Source of the DNA: Petrolisthes cinctipes
Taxonomy: Eukaryota > Arthropoda > Malacostraca > Decapoda > Porcellanidae
Length of the DNA: 64,000 nucleotides
Direction: 5' to 3'
Assembly (NCBI GenBank): GCA_033782935.1
Contig: JAWQEG010000486.1
Location: 3,348,001 to 3,412,000 of the forward strand
Shown: positions 12,617 through 26,026 of the stretch, one piece after another
Layout: each line of letters begins with the position of its first letter
Position numbering within the stretch: the stretch's first letter is position 1
Notes under the pieces: generated by a model
What the model saw: only the letters and a program-made list of their open reading frames with translations
Databases searched by the model: none
Told to the model about the DNA's origin: nothing
Translations under genes and position numbers: made by a program

Positions 12617-14125
12617 ATATCGACTTTGGACACTTAAAATATCGATTTTTAGCATGTTTTGAGCCTATATTTTGAAAACATTCTAGCACTGACTAGACAT
12701 GTACATATCGCTTCTGGGACCCAAAATTATCGAATTTCCGGGTGTTTTGAGGTTGAATTTGAGATATAAACGAGTTCAGAAGATGCATACACATGTTGAC
12801 TTTGGGTACCTAAAATATCGATTTTCAGCATGTTTTGGGCTTGCATCTGAGTAGGCATGTACAGACCGCTTCTGGGACCCTTAAAATATCGAATTTTCGG
12901 GTGTTTGGAGCCTGAATTTGAGATATAAACGGGTACAGAAGATGCATGCACATATCGACTTTGGACACTTAAAATATCGATTTTTAGCATGTTTTGAACC
13001 TATTTTTTTAAAACATTCTAGCACTGACTAGACATGTACAGATCGCTTCTGGGACCCAAAATTATCGAATTTCCGGGTTTTTTTGAGGTTGAATTTGAGA
13101 TATGAACGAGTGAAGAAGATGCATACACATGTTGACTTTGGGCACCTAAAATATCGATTTTAAGCATGTTTTGGGCCTGCATCTGAGTAGGCATGTACAG
13201 ATCGCTTTTGTGACCCCAAAACATCGAATTTTCGGGTGTTTGGAGCCTGAATTTGAGATATAAACGGGTACAGAAGATGCATGCACATATCGACTTTTTG
13301 GCACCTAAAAGATCGATTTTCAGTATGTTTTGGGCCTGTATTTTGAAAATACTCTAACACGGAGTAGGCATGTACAGTTCGCTTCTGGGACCTTAAAATA
13401 TCGAATTTTCGGGTGTTTTGGGTCTGAATTTGAGATATCGATTTTGGGCACTTGAAATATCGATTTTTAGCATGTTTTGTTTGGGCCTATATTTTGAAAA
13501 TATTCTAGCACTAAGTAGGCATGTACAGATCACTTCTGGGACCACAAAATATCGAATTTTCGGGTGTTTTGAGCCTGAATTTGAGATATAAACGAGTACA
13601 GAAGATGCATGCACAAATCGACTTTTGGGCACCTAAAATATCGATTTTGAGCATGTTTTGGGCCTGTATTTTGAAAATACTCTAACTAGGAGTAGGCATG
13701 TACAGATCGCTTCTGGGACCCAAAAATATCGAATTTTCGGGTGTTTTGAGCCTGAATTTGAGATATAAACGGGTACAGAAGATGCATGCACATATCGACT
13801 TTGGACACTTAAAATATCGATTTTTAGCATGTTTTGAGCCTATATTATGAAAAAATTCTAGCACTGAGTAGGCATGTACAGATCGCTTCTGTGACCCAAA
13901 ATTATCGAATTTCCAGGTGTTTTGAGGTTGAATTTGAGATATAAACGAATGCAGAAGATGCATACCCATGTTGACTTTGGGCACCTAAAATATCGATTTT
14001 CAGCATGTTTTGGGCCTGCATCTGAGTAGGCATGTACAGATCACTTCTGGGACCCCAAAATATCGAATTTTCGGGTGTTTGGAGCCTGAATTTGAGATAT
14101 AAACGGGTACAGAAGATGCATGCAC
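12617..14125. repeat. 1509-bp tandem duplication, copy A
   Basis: Approximate order: a, b, a, b, c, d(TTTG), f, a', b. Copy B follows directly at an offset of 1509 bp. I saw only a few differences, for example TTTGAACC near 13005 against TTTGAGCC near 14514, ATATGAACG near 13102 against ATATAAACG, and AAACGAGTAC near 13590 against AAACGGGTAC. From about 13331 on it also matches super-repeat copy 1 (from 1021) at an offset of 12310, so it is derived from that lineage. Edges are uncertain by some tens of bases. Confidence 0.87.
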
Positions 14126-15634
14126 ATATCGACTTTGGACACTTAAAATATCGATTTTTAGCATGTTTTGAGCCTATATTTTGAAAACATTCTAGCACTG
14201 ACTAGACATGTACATATCGCTTCTGGGACCCAAAATTATCGAATTTCCGGGTGTTTTGAGGTTGAATTTGAGATATAAACGAGTTCAGAAGATGCATACA
14301 CATGTTGACTTTGGGTACCTAAAATATCGATTTTCAGCATGTTTTGGGCTTGCATCTGAGTAGGCATGTACAGACCGCTTCTGGGACCCTTAAAATATCG
14401 AATTTTCGGGTGTTTGGAGCCTGAATTTGAGATATAAACGGGTACAGAAGATGCATGCACATATCGACTTTGGACACTTAAAATATCGATTTTTAGCATG
14501 TTTTGAGCCTATTTTTTTAAAACATTCTAGCACTGACTAGACATGTACAGATCGCTTCTGGGACCCAAAATTATCGAATTTCCGGGTTTTTTTGAGGTTG
14601 AATTTGAGATATAAACGAGTGAAGAAGATGCATACACATGTTGACTTTGGGCACCTAAAATATCGATTTTAAGCATGTTTTGGGCCTGCATCTGAGTAGG
14701 CATGTACAGATCGCTTTTGTGACCCCAAAACATCGAATTTTCGGGTGTTTGGAGCCTGAATTTGAGATATAAACGGGTACAGAAGATGCATGCACATATC
14801 GACTTTTTGGCACCTAAAAGATCGATTTTCAGTATGTTTTGGGCCTGTATTTTGAAAATACTCTAACACGGAGTAGGCATGTACAGTTCGCTTCTGGGAC
14901 CTTAAAATATCGAATTTTCGGGTGTTTTGGGTCTGAATTTGAGATATCGATTTTGGGCACTTGAAATATCGATTTTTAGCATGTTTTGTTTGGGCCTATA
15001 TTTTGAAAATATTCTAGCACTAAGTAGGCATGTACAGATCACTTCTGGGACCACAAAATATCGAATTTTCGGGTGTTTTGAGCCTGAATTTGAGATATAA
15101 ACGGGTACAGAAGATGCATGCACAAATCGACTTTTGGGCACCTAAAATATCGATTTTGAGCATGTTTTGGGCCTGTATTTTGAAAATACTCTAACTAGGA
15201 GTAGGCATGTACAGATCGCTTCTGGGACCCAAAAATATCGAATTTTCGGGTGTTTTGAGCCTGAATTTGAGATATAAACGGGTACAGAAGATGCATGCAC
15301 ATATCGACTTTGGACACTTAAAATATCGATTTTTAGCATGTTTTGAGCCTATATTATGAAAAAATTCTAGCACTGAGTAGGCATGTACAGATCGCTTCTG
15401 TGACCCAAAATTATCGAATTTCCAGGTGTTTTGAGGTTGAATTTGAGATATAAACGAATGCAGAAGATGCATACCCATGTTGACTTTGGGCACCTAAAAT
15501 ATCGATTTTCAGCATGTTTTGGGCCTGCATCTGAGTAGGCATGTACAGATCACTTCTGGGACCCCAAAATATCGAATTTTCGGGTGTTTGGAGCCTGAAT
15601 TTGAGATATAAACGGGAATAGAAGATGCATGCAC
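14126..15634. repeat. 1509-bp tandem duplication, copy B
   Basis: Near-identical to copy A. It ends where GATATAAACGGGAATAG (near 15610) departs from the GGGTACAG of copy A, and an a monomer with CTAGAACTGACTAG follows. 1509 bp is about one and a half HORs (1011 + 498), so the unequal exchange that made it was in phase with monomers but not with whole HORs. Confidence 0.86.
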
Positions 15635-16870
15635 ATATCGACTTTGGACACTTAAAATATCGATTTTTAGCATGTTTTGAGCCTATTTTTTTAAAACATT
15701 CTAGAACTGACTAGACATGTACAAATCGCTCCTGGGACCCAAAATTATCGAATTTCCGGGTGTTTTGAGGTTGAATTTGAGATATAAACGAGTGCAGAAG
15801 ATGCATACACATATTGACTTTGGGCACCTAAAATATCGATTTTCAGCATGTTTTGGGCCTGCATCTGAGTAGGCATGTACATATCGCTACTGGGACACTA
15901 AAATATCGAATTTTCGGGTGTTTTGGGGCTGAATTTGATATATCGATTTTGGGCACCTGAAATATCGATTTTTAGCATGTTTTGGGCTTATATTTTGAAA
16001 ATATTCTAGCACTGAGTTGGCATGTACAGATCACTTCTGGGACCCAAAATTATCGAATTTTCGGGTGTTTTGAGATTGAATTTGAGATATAAACGAGTGC
16101 AGAAGATGCATACACATGTTGACTTTGGGCACCTAAAATATCGATTTTTAGCATGTTTTGGATCTGCATCTGAGTAGACATGTACAGATCGCTTCTGGGA
16201 CCCCAAAATATCGAATTTTCGAGTGTTTTGAGGTTGAATTTGAGATATAAACGGGTACAGAAGATGCATGCACATATCGACTTTTGGGCACCAAAAAGAT
16301 CGATTTTCAGTATGTTTTGGGCCTGCATTTTGAAAATACTCTAACACGGAGTAGGCATGTACAGTTTGCTTCTGGGACCCCAAAATATCGAATTTTCGTG
16401 TGTTTTGGGCCTGAATTTGAGATATCGATTTTGGGCACCTAAAATATCGATTATTAGCATGTTTTGGGCCTATATTTTGAAAATATTCTAGCACTAAGTA
16501 GGCATGTACAGATCGCTTCTGGAACCAAAAAATACCGAATTTTCGGGTGTTTTGAGCCTGAATTTGAGATATAAACAGGTACAGAAGATGCATGCACATA
16601 TTGACTTTGGGCACCTAAAATATCGATTTTCAGCATGTTTTGGGCCTGTATTTTGAAAATACTCTAACTAGGAGTAGGCATGTACAGATCGCTTCTGGGA
16701 CCCAAAAATATCGAATTTTCGGGTGTTTTGAGCCTGAATTTGAGATTTAAACGGGTACAGAAGATGTATGCACATATCGACTTTGGAAACTCAAAATATC
16801 GATTTTTAGCATATTTTTAGCCTATATTTAAAAAAAATTCTAGCACTGAGTAGGCATGTACAGATCGCTT
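15560..16870. repeat. Dispersed block pair 5650 bp apart, left copy
   Basis: This block shares rare markers with 21210-22520 at a constant offset of 5650: CTAGAACTGACTAGACATG (near 15701 and 21351), ACAAATCGCTCCTG, the 129-bp chimeric monomer, GCACTGAGTTGGCATG, and the A-rich tract after CCTATATT (near 16826 and 22476). Approximate order: a, b/c chimera, d, b, c, d/e, f, a-like. The two copies differ at more positions than the tandem duplications do, so this event looks older. Confidence 0.8.
15830..15958. repeat. 129-bp chimeric monomer (b-type H1 + c-type H2)
   Basis: Core-to-core distances are 70 bp (H1 with the b deletion) and 59 bp (H2 with the c deletion). It is the shortest monomer I measured that keeps both cores. 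A crossover inside a b and a c monomer, near the core between the halves, would give this product. Its twin lies 5650 bp downstream, at about 21480-21608. Confidence 0.83.
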
Positions 16871-19800
16871 CTGGGACCCAAAAATATCGAATTTTCGGGT
16901 GTTTTGAGGTTGAATTTGGGATATAAACGTGTGCAGAAGATGCATGCACATATCGACTTTTGGGCACCTAAAAGATCGATTTACAGTATGTTTTGGGCCT
17001 GCATCTGAGTAGGCATGTACAGATCGCTTCTGGGACCCCAAAATATCGAATTTTCGGGTGTTTGTAGCCTGAATTTGAGATATAAACGGGTACAGAAGAT
17101 GCATGCACATATCGACTTTTGGGCACCAAAAAGATTGATTTTTTAGTATGTTTTGGGCCTGTATTTTGAAAATACTCTAACACGGAGTAGGCATGTATAG
17201 TTCGCTTCTGGGACCCCAAAATATCGAATTTTCGGGTGTTTTGAGCCTGAATTTGAGATATCGATTTTGGGCACCTAAAATATCGATTATTAGCATGTTT
17301 TGGGCCTATATTTTGAAAATATACTAGCACTAAGTAGGCATGTAAAGATCACTTCAGGGACTCCAAAATATCGAATTTTCGGGTGTTTTGAGCCTGAATT
17401 TGAGATATAAACGGGTACAGATGATGCATGCACATATCGACTTTTGGGCACCTAAAATATCGATTTTGAGCATGTTTTGGGTCTGTATTTTGAAAATACT
17501 CTAACTAGGAGTAGGCATGTACAGATCGCTTCTGGGACCCAAAAATATCGAATTTTCGGGTGTTTTGAGCCTGAATTTGAGATATAAACGGGTACAGAAG
17601 ATGCATGCACATATCGACTTTGGACACTTAAAATATCGATTTTTAGCATGTTTTGAGCCTATATTATGAAAAAATTCTAGCACTGAGTAGGCATGTACAG
17701 ATCGCTTCTGTGACCCAAAATTATCGAATTTCCTGGTGTTTTGAGGTTGAATTTGAGATATAAACGAGTGCAGAAGATGCATACCCATGTTGACTTTGGG
17801 CACCTAAAATATCGATTTTCAGCATGTTTTGGGCCTGCATCTGAGTAGGCATGTACAGATCGCTTCTGGGACCCCAAAATATCGAATTTTCGGGTGTTTG
17901 GAGCCTGAATTTGAGATATAAACGGGTACAGAAGATGCATGCACATATCGACTTTGTACACTTAAAATATCGATTTTTAGCATGTTTTGAGCCTATTTTT
18001 ATAAAACATTCTAGCACTCATGTACAGATCGCTTCTGGGACCCAAAATTATCGAATTTCCGGGTGTTTTGAGGTTGAATTTGAGATATAAACGAGTGCAG
18101 AAGATGCATACACATGTTGACTTTGGGCACCTAAAATATCGATTTTCAGCATGTTTTGGGCCTGCATCTGAGTAGGCATGTACAGATCGCTTCTGGGACC
18201 CCAAAATATCGAATTTTCGGGTGTTTGGAGCCTGAATTTGAGATATAAACGGGTACAGAAGATGCATGCACATATCGACTTTTAGGCACCTTAAAGATCG
18301 ATTTTCAGTATGTTTTGGGCCTGTCTTTTGAAAATACTCTAACACGGAGTAGGCATGTACAGTTCGCTTCTGGGACCCTAAAATATCGAATTTTCGGGTG
18401 TTTTGGGCCTGAATTTGAGATATCGACTTTGGGCTCCTAAAATATCGATTTTTTGCATGTTTTGGGCCTATATTTTGAAAATATTCTAGCACTGAGTAGG
18501 GGTGTACAGATCGCTTCTGGGACCCCAAAATATCGAATTTTCGAGTGTTTTGAGCCTGAATTTGAGATATAAACGGGTACAGAAGATGCATGCACATATC
18601 GACTTTTGGGCACCTAAAATATCGATTTTGAGCATGTTTTGGGTCTGTATCTTGAAAATATTCTAACTAGGATTAGGGATGTACACATCGCTTCTAGGAA
18701 ACAAAAATACCGAATTTTCGGGTGTTTTGAGCCTGAATTTGAGATATAAACAGGTACAGAAGATGCATGCACATATTGACTTTGGGCACCTAAAATATCG
18801 ATTTTCAGCATGTTTTGGGCCTGTATTTTGAAAATACTCTAACTTGGAGTAGGCATGTACAGTTCGCTTCTGGGACCCCAAAATATCGAATTTTCGGGTG
18901 TTTGGAGCCTGAATTTGAGATATAAACGGGTACAGAAGATGCATGCACATATCGACTTTGGACACTTAAAATATCGATTTTTAGCATGTTTTGAGCCTAT
19001 TTTTATAAAACATTCTAGCACTGACTAGACATGTACAGATCGCTTCTGGGAACCAAAATTTTCGAATTTCCGGGTGTTTTGAGGTTGAATTTGAGATATA
19101 AACGAGTGCAGAAGATGCATCCACATGTTGACTTAGGGCACCTAAAATATCGATTTTCAGCATGTTTTGGGCCTGCATCTGAGTAGGCATGTACAGATCG
19201 CTTCTGGGACCCCAAAATATCGAATTTTCGGGTGTTTGGAGCCTGAATTTGAGATATAAACGGGTACAGAAGATGCATGCACATATCGACTTTTAGGCAC
19301 CTAAAAGATCGATTTTCAGTATGTTTTGGGCCTGTATTTTGAAAATACTCTAACACGGAGTAGGCATGTACCGTTCGCTTCTGGGACCCTAAAATATCGA
19401 ATTTTCGGGTGTTTTGGGGCTGAATTTGAGTAATCGATTTTGAGCACCTGAAATATCGATTTTTAGCATGTTTTAGGCCTATATTTTGAAAATATTCTAG
19501 CACTGAGTAGGCATGTACAGATCACTTCTGGGACCCCAAAATATCGAAGTTTCGGGTGTTTTGAGCCGGAAATTGAGATATAAACGGGTACAGAAGATGC
19601 ATGCACAAATCGACTTTTGGGCGCCTAAAATATCGATTTTGAGCATGTTTTGGGCCTGTATTTTGAAAATACTCTAACTAGGAGTAGGCATGTACAGATC
19701 GCTTCTGGGACCTAAAAATATCGAATTTTTGGGTGTTTTGAGCCTGAATTTGAGATATAAACGGGTACAGAAGATGCATGCACATATCGACTTTTGACAC

Positions 19801-21209
19801 TTAAAATATCGATTTTTAGCATGTTTTGAGCTTATATTTTGAAAACATTCTAGCACTGACTAGACATGTACAGATCGCTTCTGGGACCCAAAATTATAGA
19901 ATTTTCGGGTGTTTTGAGGTTGAATTTGAGATATAAACGAGTGCAGAAGATGCATACACATGTTGACTTTGGTCACCTAAAATATCAATTTTTAGCATGT
20001 TTTGGGCCTGCATCTGAGTAGGCATGTACAGATCGCTTCTGGGACCCAAAAATATCGAATTTTCGGATGTTTGTAGCCTGAATTTGAGATATAAACGGGT
20101 ACAGAAGATGCATGCACATATCGACTTTTCGGCACCAAAAAGATCGATTTTTAGTATGTTTTGGGCCTGTATTTTGAAAATACTCTAACACGGAGTAGGC
20201 ATGTACAGTTCGCTTCTGGGACCCCAAAATATCGAATTTTCGTGTGTTTTGGGCCTGAATTTGAGATATCGATTTTGGGCACCTAAAATATTGATTTTTA
20301 GCATGTTTTGGGCCTATATTTTGAAAATATTATAGCACTATGTAGGCATGTAAAGATCATTTCTGGGACCCCAAAATATCGAATTTTCGGGTGTTTTGAG
20401 CATGAATTTGAGATATAAACGGGTACAGATGATGAATGCACATATCGACTTTGGACACTTAAAATATCGATTTTTTGCATGGTTTGAGCCTATATTTTGA
20501 AAAAATTCTAGCACTGTACATATCGTTTCTGTGACCCAAAAATATCGAATTTACGGGTGTTTTGAGGTTGAATTTGAGATATAAACGGGTACAGAAGATG
20601 CATGCACATATCGACTTTTTGGCACCTAAAATATCGATTTTCAGAATGTTTTTGGCCTGTATTTTGAAAATACTCTAACTAGGAGTAGGCATGTACAGAT
20701 CGCTTCTGGGACCCAAAAATATCGAATTTTCGGGTGTTTTGAGCCTGAATATGAGATATAAACGAGTACAGAAGATGCATGCACATATCGACTTTGGACA
20801 CTTAAAATATCGATTTTTAGCATGTTTTGAGCCTATATTTTGATAAAATTATATTATTGAGTAGGCATGTACAGATCGCTTCTGGGACCCAAAAATATCG
20901 AATTTTCGGGTGTTTTGAGGTTGAATTTGAGATATAAACGGGTACTGAAGATGCGTGCACATATCGACTTTTTGGCACCTAAAAGATCGATTTTCAGCAT
21001 GTTTTGGGCCTGTATTTTGAAAATACTCTAACACGGAGTAGGCATGTACAGTTCGCTTCTGGGACCCCAAAAAAACGAATTTTCGGGTGTTTTGGGTCTG
21101 AATTTAAAATATACATTTTGGGCACCTAAAATATCGATTTTTAGCATGTTTTGGGCCTTTATTTTGAAAATATTCTAGCACTAAGTAGGCATGTACAGAT
21201 CACTTCTGG
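16871..21209. repeat. Mixed HOR zone between the 5650-bp blocks
   Basis: Satellite only. Approximate order from diagnostic words: b, c, d, f, a', b, a (short), b, c, d, e, f, a, b, c, d, f, a, b, c, d, g, f, a-like, c, d. About four HOR-like rounds are seen with differing losses: a' in place of e in the first, full a-f around 17970-18975, and a d-g module near 20295-20640. The a monomer near 18005 reads GCACTCATGTACAG and lacks seven bases. No tandem block longer than one HOR was evident here. Confidence 0.75.
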
Positions 21210-22520
21210 GACCCCAAAATATCAAATTTTCGGGTGTTTGGAGCCTGAAGTTGAGATATAAACGGGTACAGAAGATGCATGCACATATCGACTTTGGACA
21301 CTTAAAATATCGATTTTTAGCATGTTTTGAGCCTATTTTTTTTAAACATTCTAGAACTGACTAGACATGTACAAATCGCTCCTGAGACCCAAAATTATCG
21401 AATTTCCGGGTGTTTTGAGGTTGAATTTGAGATATAAACGAGTGCAGAAGATGCATACACATGTTGACTTTGGGCACCTAAAATATCGATTTTCAGCATG
21501 TTTTGGGCCTGCATCTGAGTAGGCATGTACAGTTCGCTACTGGGACCCTAAAATATCGAATTTTCGGGTGTTTTGGGGCTGAATTTTATATATCGATTTT
21601 GGGCACCTGAAATATCGATTTTTAGCATGTTTTGGGCCTATTTTTTGAAAATATTCTAGCACTGAGTTGGCATGTACAGATCACTTCTGGGACCCAAAAT
21701 TATCGAATTTTCGGGTGTTTTGAGATTGAATTTGAGATATAAACGAGTGCAGAAGATGCATACACATGTTGACTTTGGGTACCTAAAATATCGATTTTTA
21801 GCATGTTTTGGGCCTGCATCTGAGTAGACATGTACAGATCGCTTCTGGGACCCCAAAATATCGAATTTTCGAGTGTTTTGAGGTTGAATTTGAGATATAA
21901 ACGGGTACAGAAGATGCATGCACATATCGACTTTTGGGCACCAAAAAGATCGATTTTCAGTATGTTTTGGGCCTGTATTTTGAAAATACTCTAACACGGA
22001 GTAGGCATGTACAGTTCGCTTCTGGGACCCCAAAATATCGATTTTTCGTGTGTTTTGGGCCTGAATTTGAGATATCGATTTTGGGCACCTAAAATATCGA
22101 TTATTAGCATGTTTTGGGCCTATATTTTGAAAATATTCTAGCACTAAGTAGGCATGTACAGATCGCTTCTGGAACCCAAAAATACCGAATTTTCGGGTGT
22201 TTTGAGCCTGAATTTGAGATATAAACAGGTACAGAAGATGCATGCACATATTGACTTTGGGCACCTAAAATATCGATTTTCAGCATGTTCTGGGCCTGTA
22301 TTTTGAAAATACTCTAACTAGGAGTAAGCATGTACAGATAGCTTCTGGGACCCAAAAATATCGAATTTTCGGGTGTTTTGAGCCTGAATTTGAGATTTAA
22401 ACAGGTACAGAAGATTTATGCACATATCGACTTTGGAAACTCAAAATATCGATTTTTAGCATGTTTTGAGCCTATATTAAAAAAAAATTCTAGCACTGAG
22501 TAGGCATGTACTGATCGCTT
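21210..22520. repeat. Dispersed block pair 5650 bp apart, right copy
   Basis: Right-hand partner of 15560-16870, with the same order and rare markers. Visible differences include CTGAGACCC for CTGGGACCC near 21383, TCGATTTTTC for TCGAATTTTC near 22039, and GCATGTTCTGGG for GCATGTTTTGGG near 22283. Homology stops near 22520, where the left copy has a GAGGTTG second half and this copy has TTTGTAGCCTG. Confidence 0.8.
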
Positions 22521-23999
22521 CTGGGACCCCAAAATATCGAATTTTCGGGTGTTTGTAGCCTGAATTTAAGATATAAACGGTTACAGAAGATGCATGCACA
22601 TATCGACTTTTGGGCACCTAAAAGATCGATTTTCAGTATGTTTTGGGCCTGTATTTTGAAAATATTCTAGCACTGAGTAGGGATGTACAGATCGCTTCTG
22701 GGACCCCAAAGTATCGAATTTTCGGGTGTTTTGAGCCTGAATTTGAGATATAAACAGGTACAGAAGATGCATGCACATTTTGACTTTGGACACTTAAAAT
22801 ATCGATTTTTAGCATGGTTTGAGCCTATATTTTGAAAAAATTCTAGCACTGTACATATCGCTTCTGGGACCCCAAAATATCGAATTCTCGGGTGTTTTGA
22901 GGTTGAATTTGGGATATAAACGGGTACAGAAGATGCAGCCACATCTCGACTTTTTGGCACCTAAAAGATCGATTTTCAGTATGTTTTGGGCCTGTATTTT
23001 GAAAATATTCTAGCACTGAGTAGGGATGTACAGATCGCTTCTGGGACCCCAAAATATCGAATTTTCGGGTGTTTTGAGCCTGAATTTGAAATATAAAAGT
23101 GTACAGATGATGCATGCACATATTGACTTTGGACACTTAAAATATCGATTTTTAGCATGTTTTGAGCCTATATTTTGAAAAAATTCTAGCACTGAGTAGG
23201 CATGTACAGATCGCTTCTGGGACAAAAAAATATCGAATTTTCGGGTGTTTTGAGGTTGAATTTGGGATATAAACGGGTGCAGAAGATGCATACACATATT
23301 GACTTTGGTCACTTAAAATATCGATTTTCAGCTTGTTTTGGGCTAGTATCTTGAAAACATTCTAACAAGGAGTAGACATGTACAGATCGCTTCTGAGACC
23401 CCAAAATATCGAATTTTCAGGCGTTTTGAACCTGAATTTGAGATATAAACGGGTACAGAAGATGCATCCTCATATCGACTTTTGGGCACCTAAAAGATCG
23501 ATTTTCAGTATGTTTTGGGCCTGTATATTGAAAATACTCTAACACGGAGTATGCATGTACAGATCGCTTCTGGGACCCCAAAATATCGAATTTTGGGGTG
23601 TTTTGGGCCTGAATTTGAGATATCGACTTTGGGCACCTAAAATATCGGTTTTTAGCATGTTTTGGGCCTTTTTTTTGAAAATATTCTAGCACCGAGTAGG
23701 CATGTACAGATCGCTTCTGGGACCCAAAAATATCGAATTTTCGGGTGTTTTGAGCCTGAATTTGAGATATAAACAGGTCCAGAAGATGCATGCACATATC
23801 GACTTTTGGGCACTTAAAATATCGATTTTGAGCATGTTTTGGGCCTGTATTTTGAAAATACACTAACTAGGAGTAGGCATGTACAGATCGCTCCTGGGAA
23901 CCAAAAATATCGAATTTTTGGTGTTTTGAGCCTGAATTTGAGTTATAAACGGGTACAAAAGATGCATGCACATATCGACTTTGGACACTTAAAATATCG
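22521..23999. repeat. Chimera-rich zone with a 343-bp tandem duplication
   Basis: Satellite only. About 22625-22967 and 22968-23310 are adjacent copies with a 343-bp period. Each starts with a chimeric H1 whose left part is c-like (CAGTATGTTTTGGGCC) and whose right part is d-like (ATTCTAGCACTGAGTAGGG), followed by an a/g-like monomer (g with the 10-bp deletion in the first, full length in the second). Next come a monomer with GCTTGTTTTGGG (near 23332), a c, a d and an f. GCTTGTTTTGGG otherwise appears only in the right half of the window. Confidence 0.75.
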
Positions 24000-26026
24000 A
24001 TTTTCAGCATGTTTTGGGCCTGTATATTGAAAATACTCTAACTAGGAGTAGGCATGTACAGATCGCTTCTGGGACCCCAAAATATCGAATTTTCGGGTGT
24101 TTTGAGCCTGAATTTGAGATATAAACGGGTACAGAAGATGCATGCACATATCGACTTTGAAACACTTAAAATATCGATTTTTAGCATGTTTTGAGCCTAT
24201 ATTTTGAAAACATTCTAGCACTGACTAGACATGTACAGATCGCTTCTGGGACCCAAAATTATCGAATTTTCGGGTGTTTTGAGGTTGAATTTGAGATATA
24301 AACGAGTGCATAAGATGCATACACATGTTGACTTTGGGTACCTAAAATATCGATTTTCAGCATGTTTTGGGCCTGCATGTGAGTAGGCATGTACAGATCG
24401 CTTCTGGGACCCCAAAATATCGAATTTTCGGGTGTTTGTAGCCTGAATTTGAGATATAAGCGGGTACAGAAGATGCATCCTCATATCGACTTTTGGGCAC
24501 CTAAAAGATCGATTTTCAGTATGTTTTGGGCCTGTATATTGAAAATACTCTAACACGGAGAAGGCATGTACAGATCGCTTCTGGGACCCCAAAATATCGA
24601 ATTTTTGGGTGTTTTGGGCCTGAATTTGAGATATCTACTTTGGGCACCTAAAATATCGATTATTAGCATGTTTTGGGCCTATATTTTGAAAATATTCTAG
24701 CACTAAGTAGGCATGTAAAGATCACTTCAGGGACCCCAAAATATCGAATTTTCGGGTGTTTTGAGCATGAATTTGAGATATAAACGGGAACAGAAGATGC
24801 ATGCACATATCGACTTTTGGGCACCTAACATATCGATTTTGAGCATGTTTTGGGTCTGTATCTTGAAAACATTCTAACTAAGAGTAGGGATGTACAGATC
24901 GCTTCTAGGACCCAAAAATACCGAATTTTCGGGTGTTTTGAGCCTGAATTTGAGATATAAACAGGTCCAGAAGATGCATGCACATATTGACTTTGGGTAC
25001 CTAAAATATCGATTTTCAGCATGTTTTGGGCCTGTATTTTGAAAATACTCTAACTAGGAGTAGGCATGTACAGATCGCTTCTGGGACCCAAAAATATCGA
25101 ATTTTCGGGTGTTTGGAGCCTGAATTTGAGATATAAACGGGTACAGAAGATGCATGCACATATCGACTTTGGACACTTAAAATATCGATTTTTAGCATGT
25201 TTTGAGCCTATATTTTGAAAACATTCTAGCACTGACTAGACATGTACAGATCGCTTCTGGGACACAAAATTATCGAATTTCCGGGTGTTTTGAGGTTGAA
25301 TTTGAGATATAAACGAGTGCAGAAGATGCATACACATGTTGACTTTGGGCACCTAAAATATCGATTTTCAGCATGTTTTGGGCCTGCATCTGAGTAGGCA
25401 TGTACAGATCGCTTCTGGGACCCCAAAATATCGAATTTTCGGGTGTTTGGAGCCTGAATTTGAGATTTAAACGGGTACAGAAGATGCATGCACATATCGA
25501 CTTTTGGGCACCTAAAAGATCGATTTTCAGTATGTTTTGGGCCTGTATTTTGAAAATACTCTAACACGGAGTAGGCATGTACAGTTCGCTTTTGGGACCC
25601 TAAAATATCGAATTTTCGGGTGTTTTGGGCCTGAATTTGAGATATCGATTTTGGGCACCTGAAATATCGATTTTTAGCATGTTTTGTTTGGGCCTATATT
25701 TTGAAAATATTCTAGCACTAAGTAGGCATGTACAGATCACTTCTGGGACCCCAAAATATCGAATTCTCGGGTGTTTTGAGCCTGTATTTGAGATATAAAA
25801 AGGTCCAGAAAATGCATGCACAAATCGACTTCTGGGCACCTAAAATATCGATTTTTAGCATGTTTTGGGCCTGTATTTTGAAAATACTCTAACTAGGAGT
25901 AGGCATGTACAGATCGCTTCTGGGACCCAAAAATATCGAATTTTCGGGTGTTTTGAGCCTGAATTTGAGATATAAACGGGTACAGAAGATGCATGCACAT
26001 ATCGACTTTGGACACTTAAAATATCG
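24000..26026. repeat. 2027-bp tandem duplication, copy A
   Basis: Approximate order: f', a, b, c, d, e, f, a, b, c, d(TTTG), f: twelve monomers, two HOR lengths (2 x 1011 + 5). Copy B follows at an offset of exactly 2027 bp. By eye I noticed only about three differences: GTTTTGGG near 24364 against GTTGTGGG near 26391, CAGGGACC near 24728 against CAGGTACC near 26755, and ATCGAATT near 25607 against ATCAAATT near 27634. The similarity runs about 40 bp further left. Confidence 0.9.
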
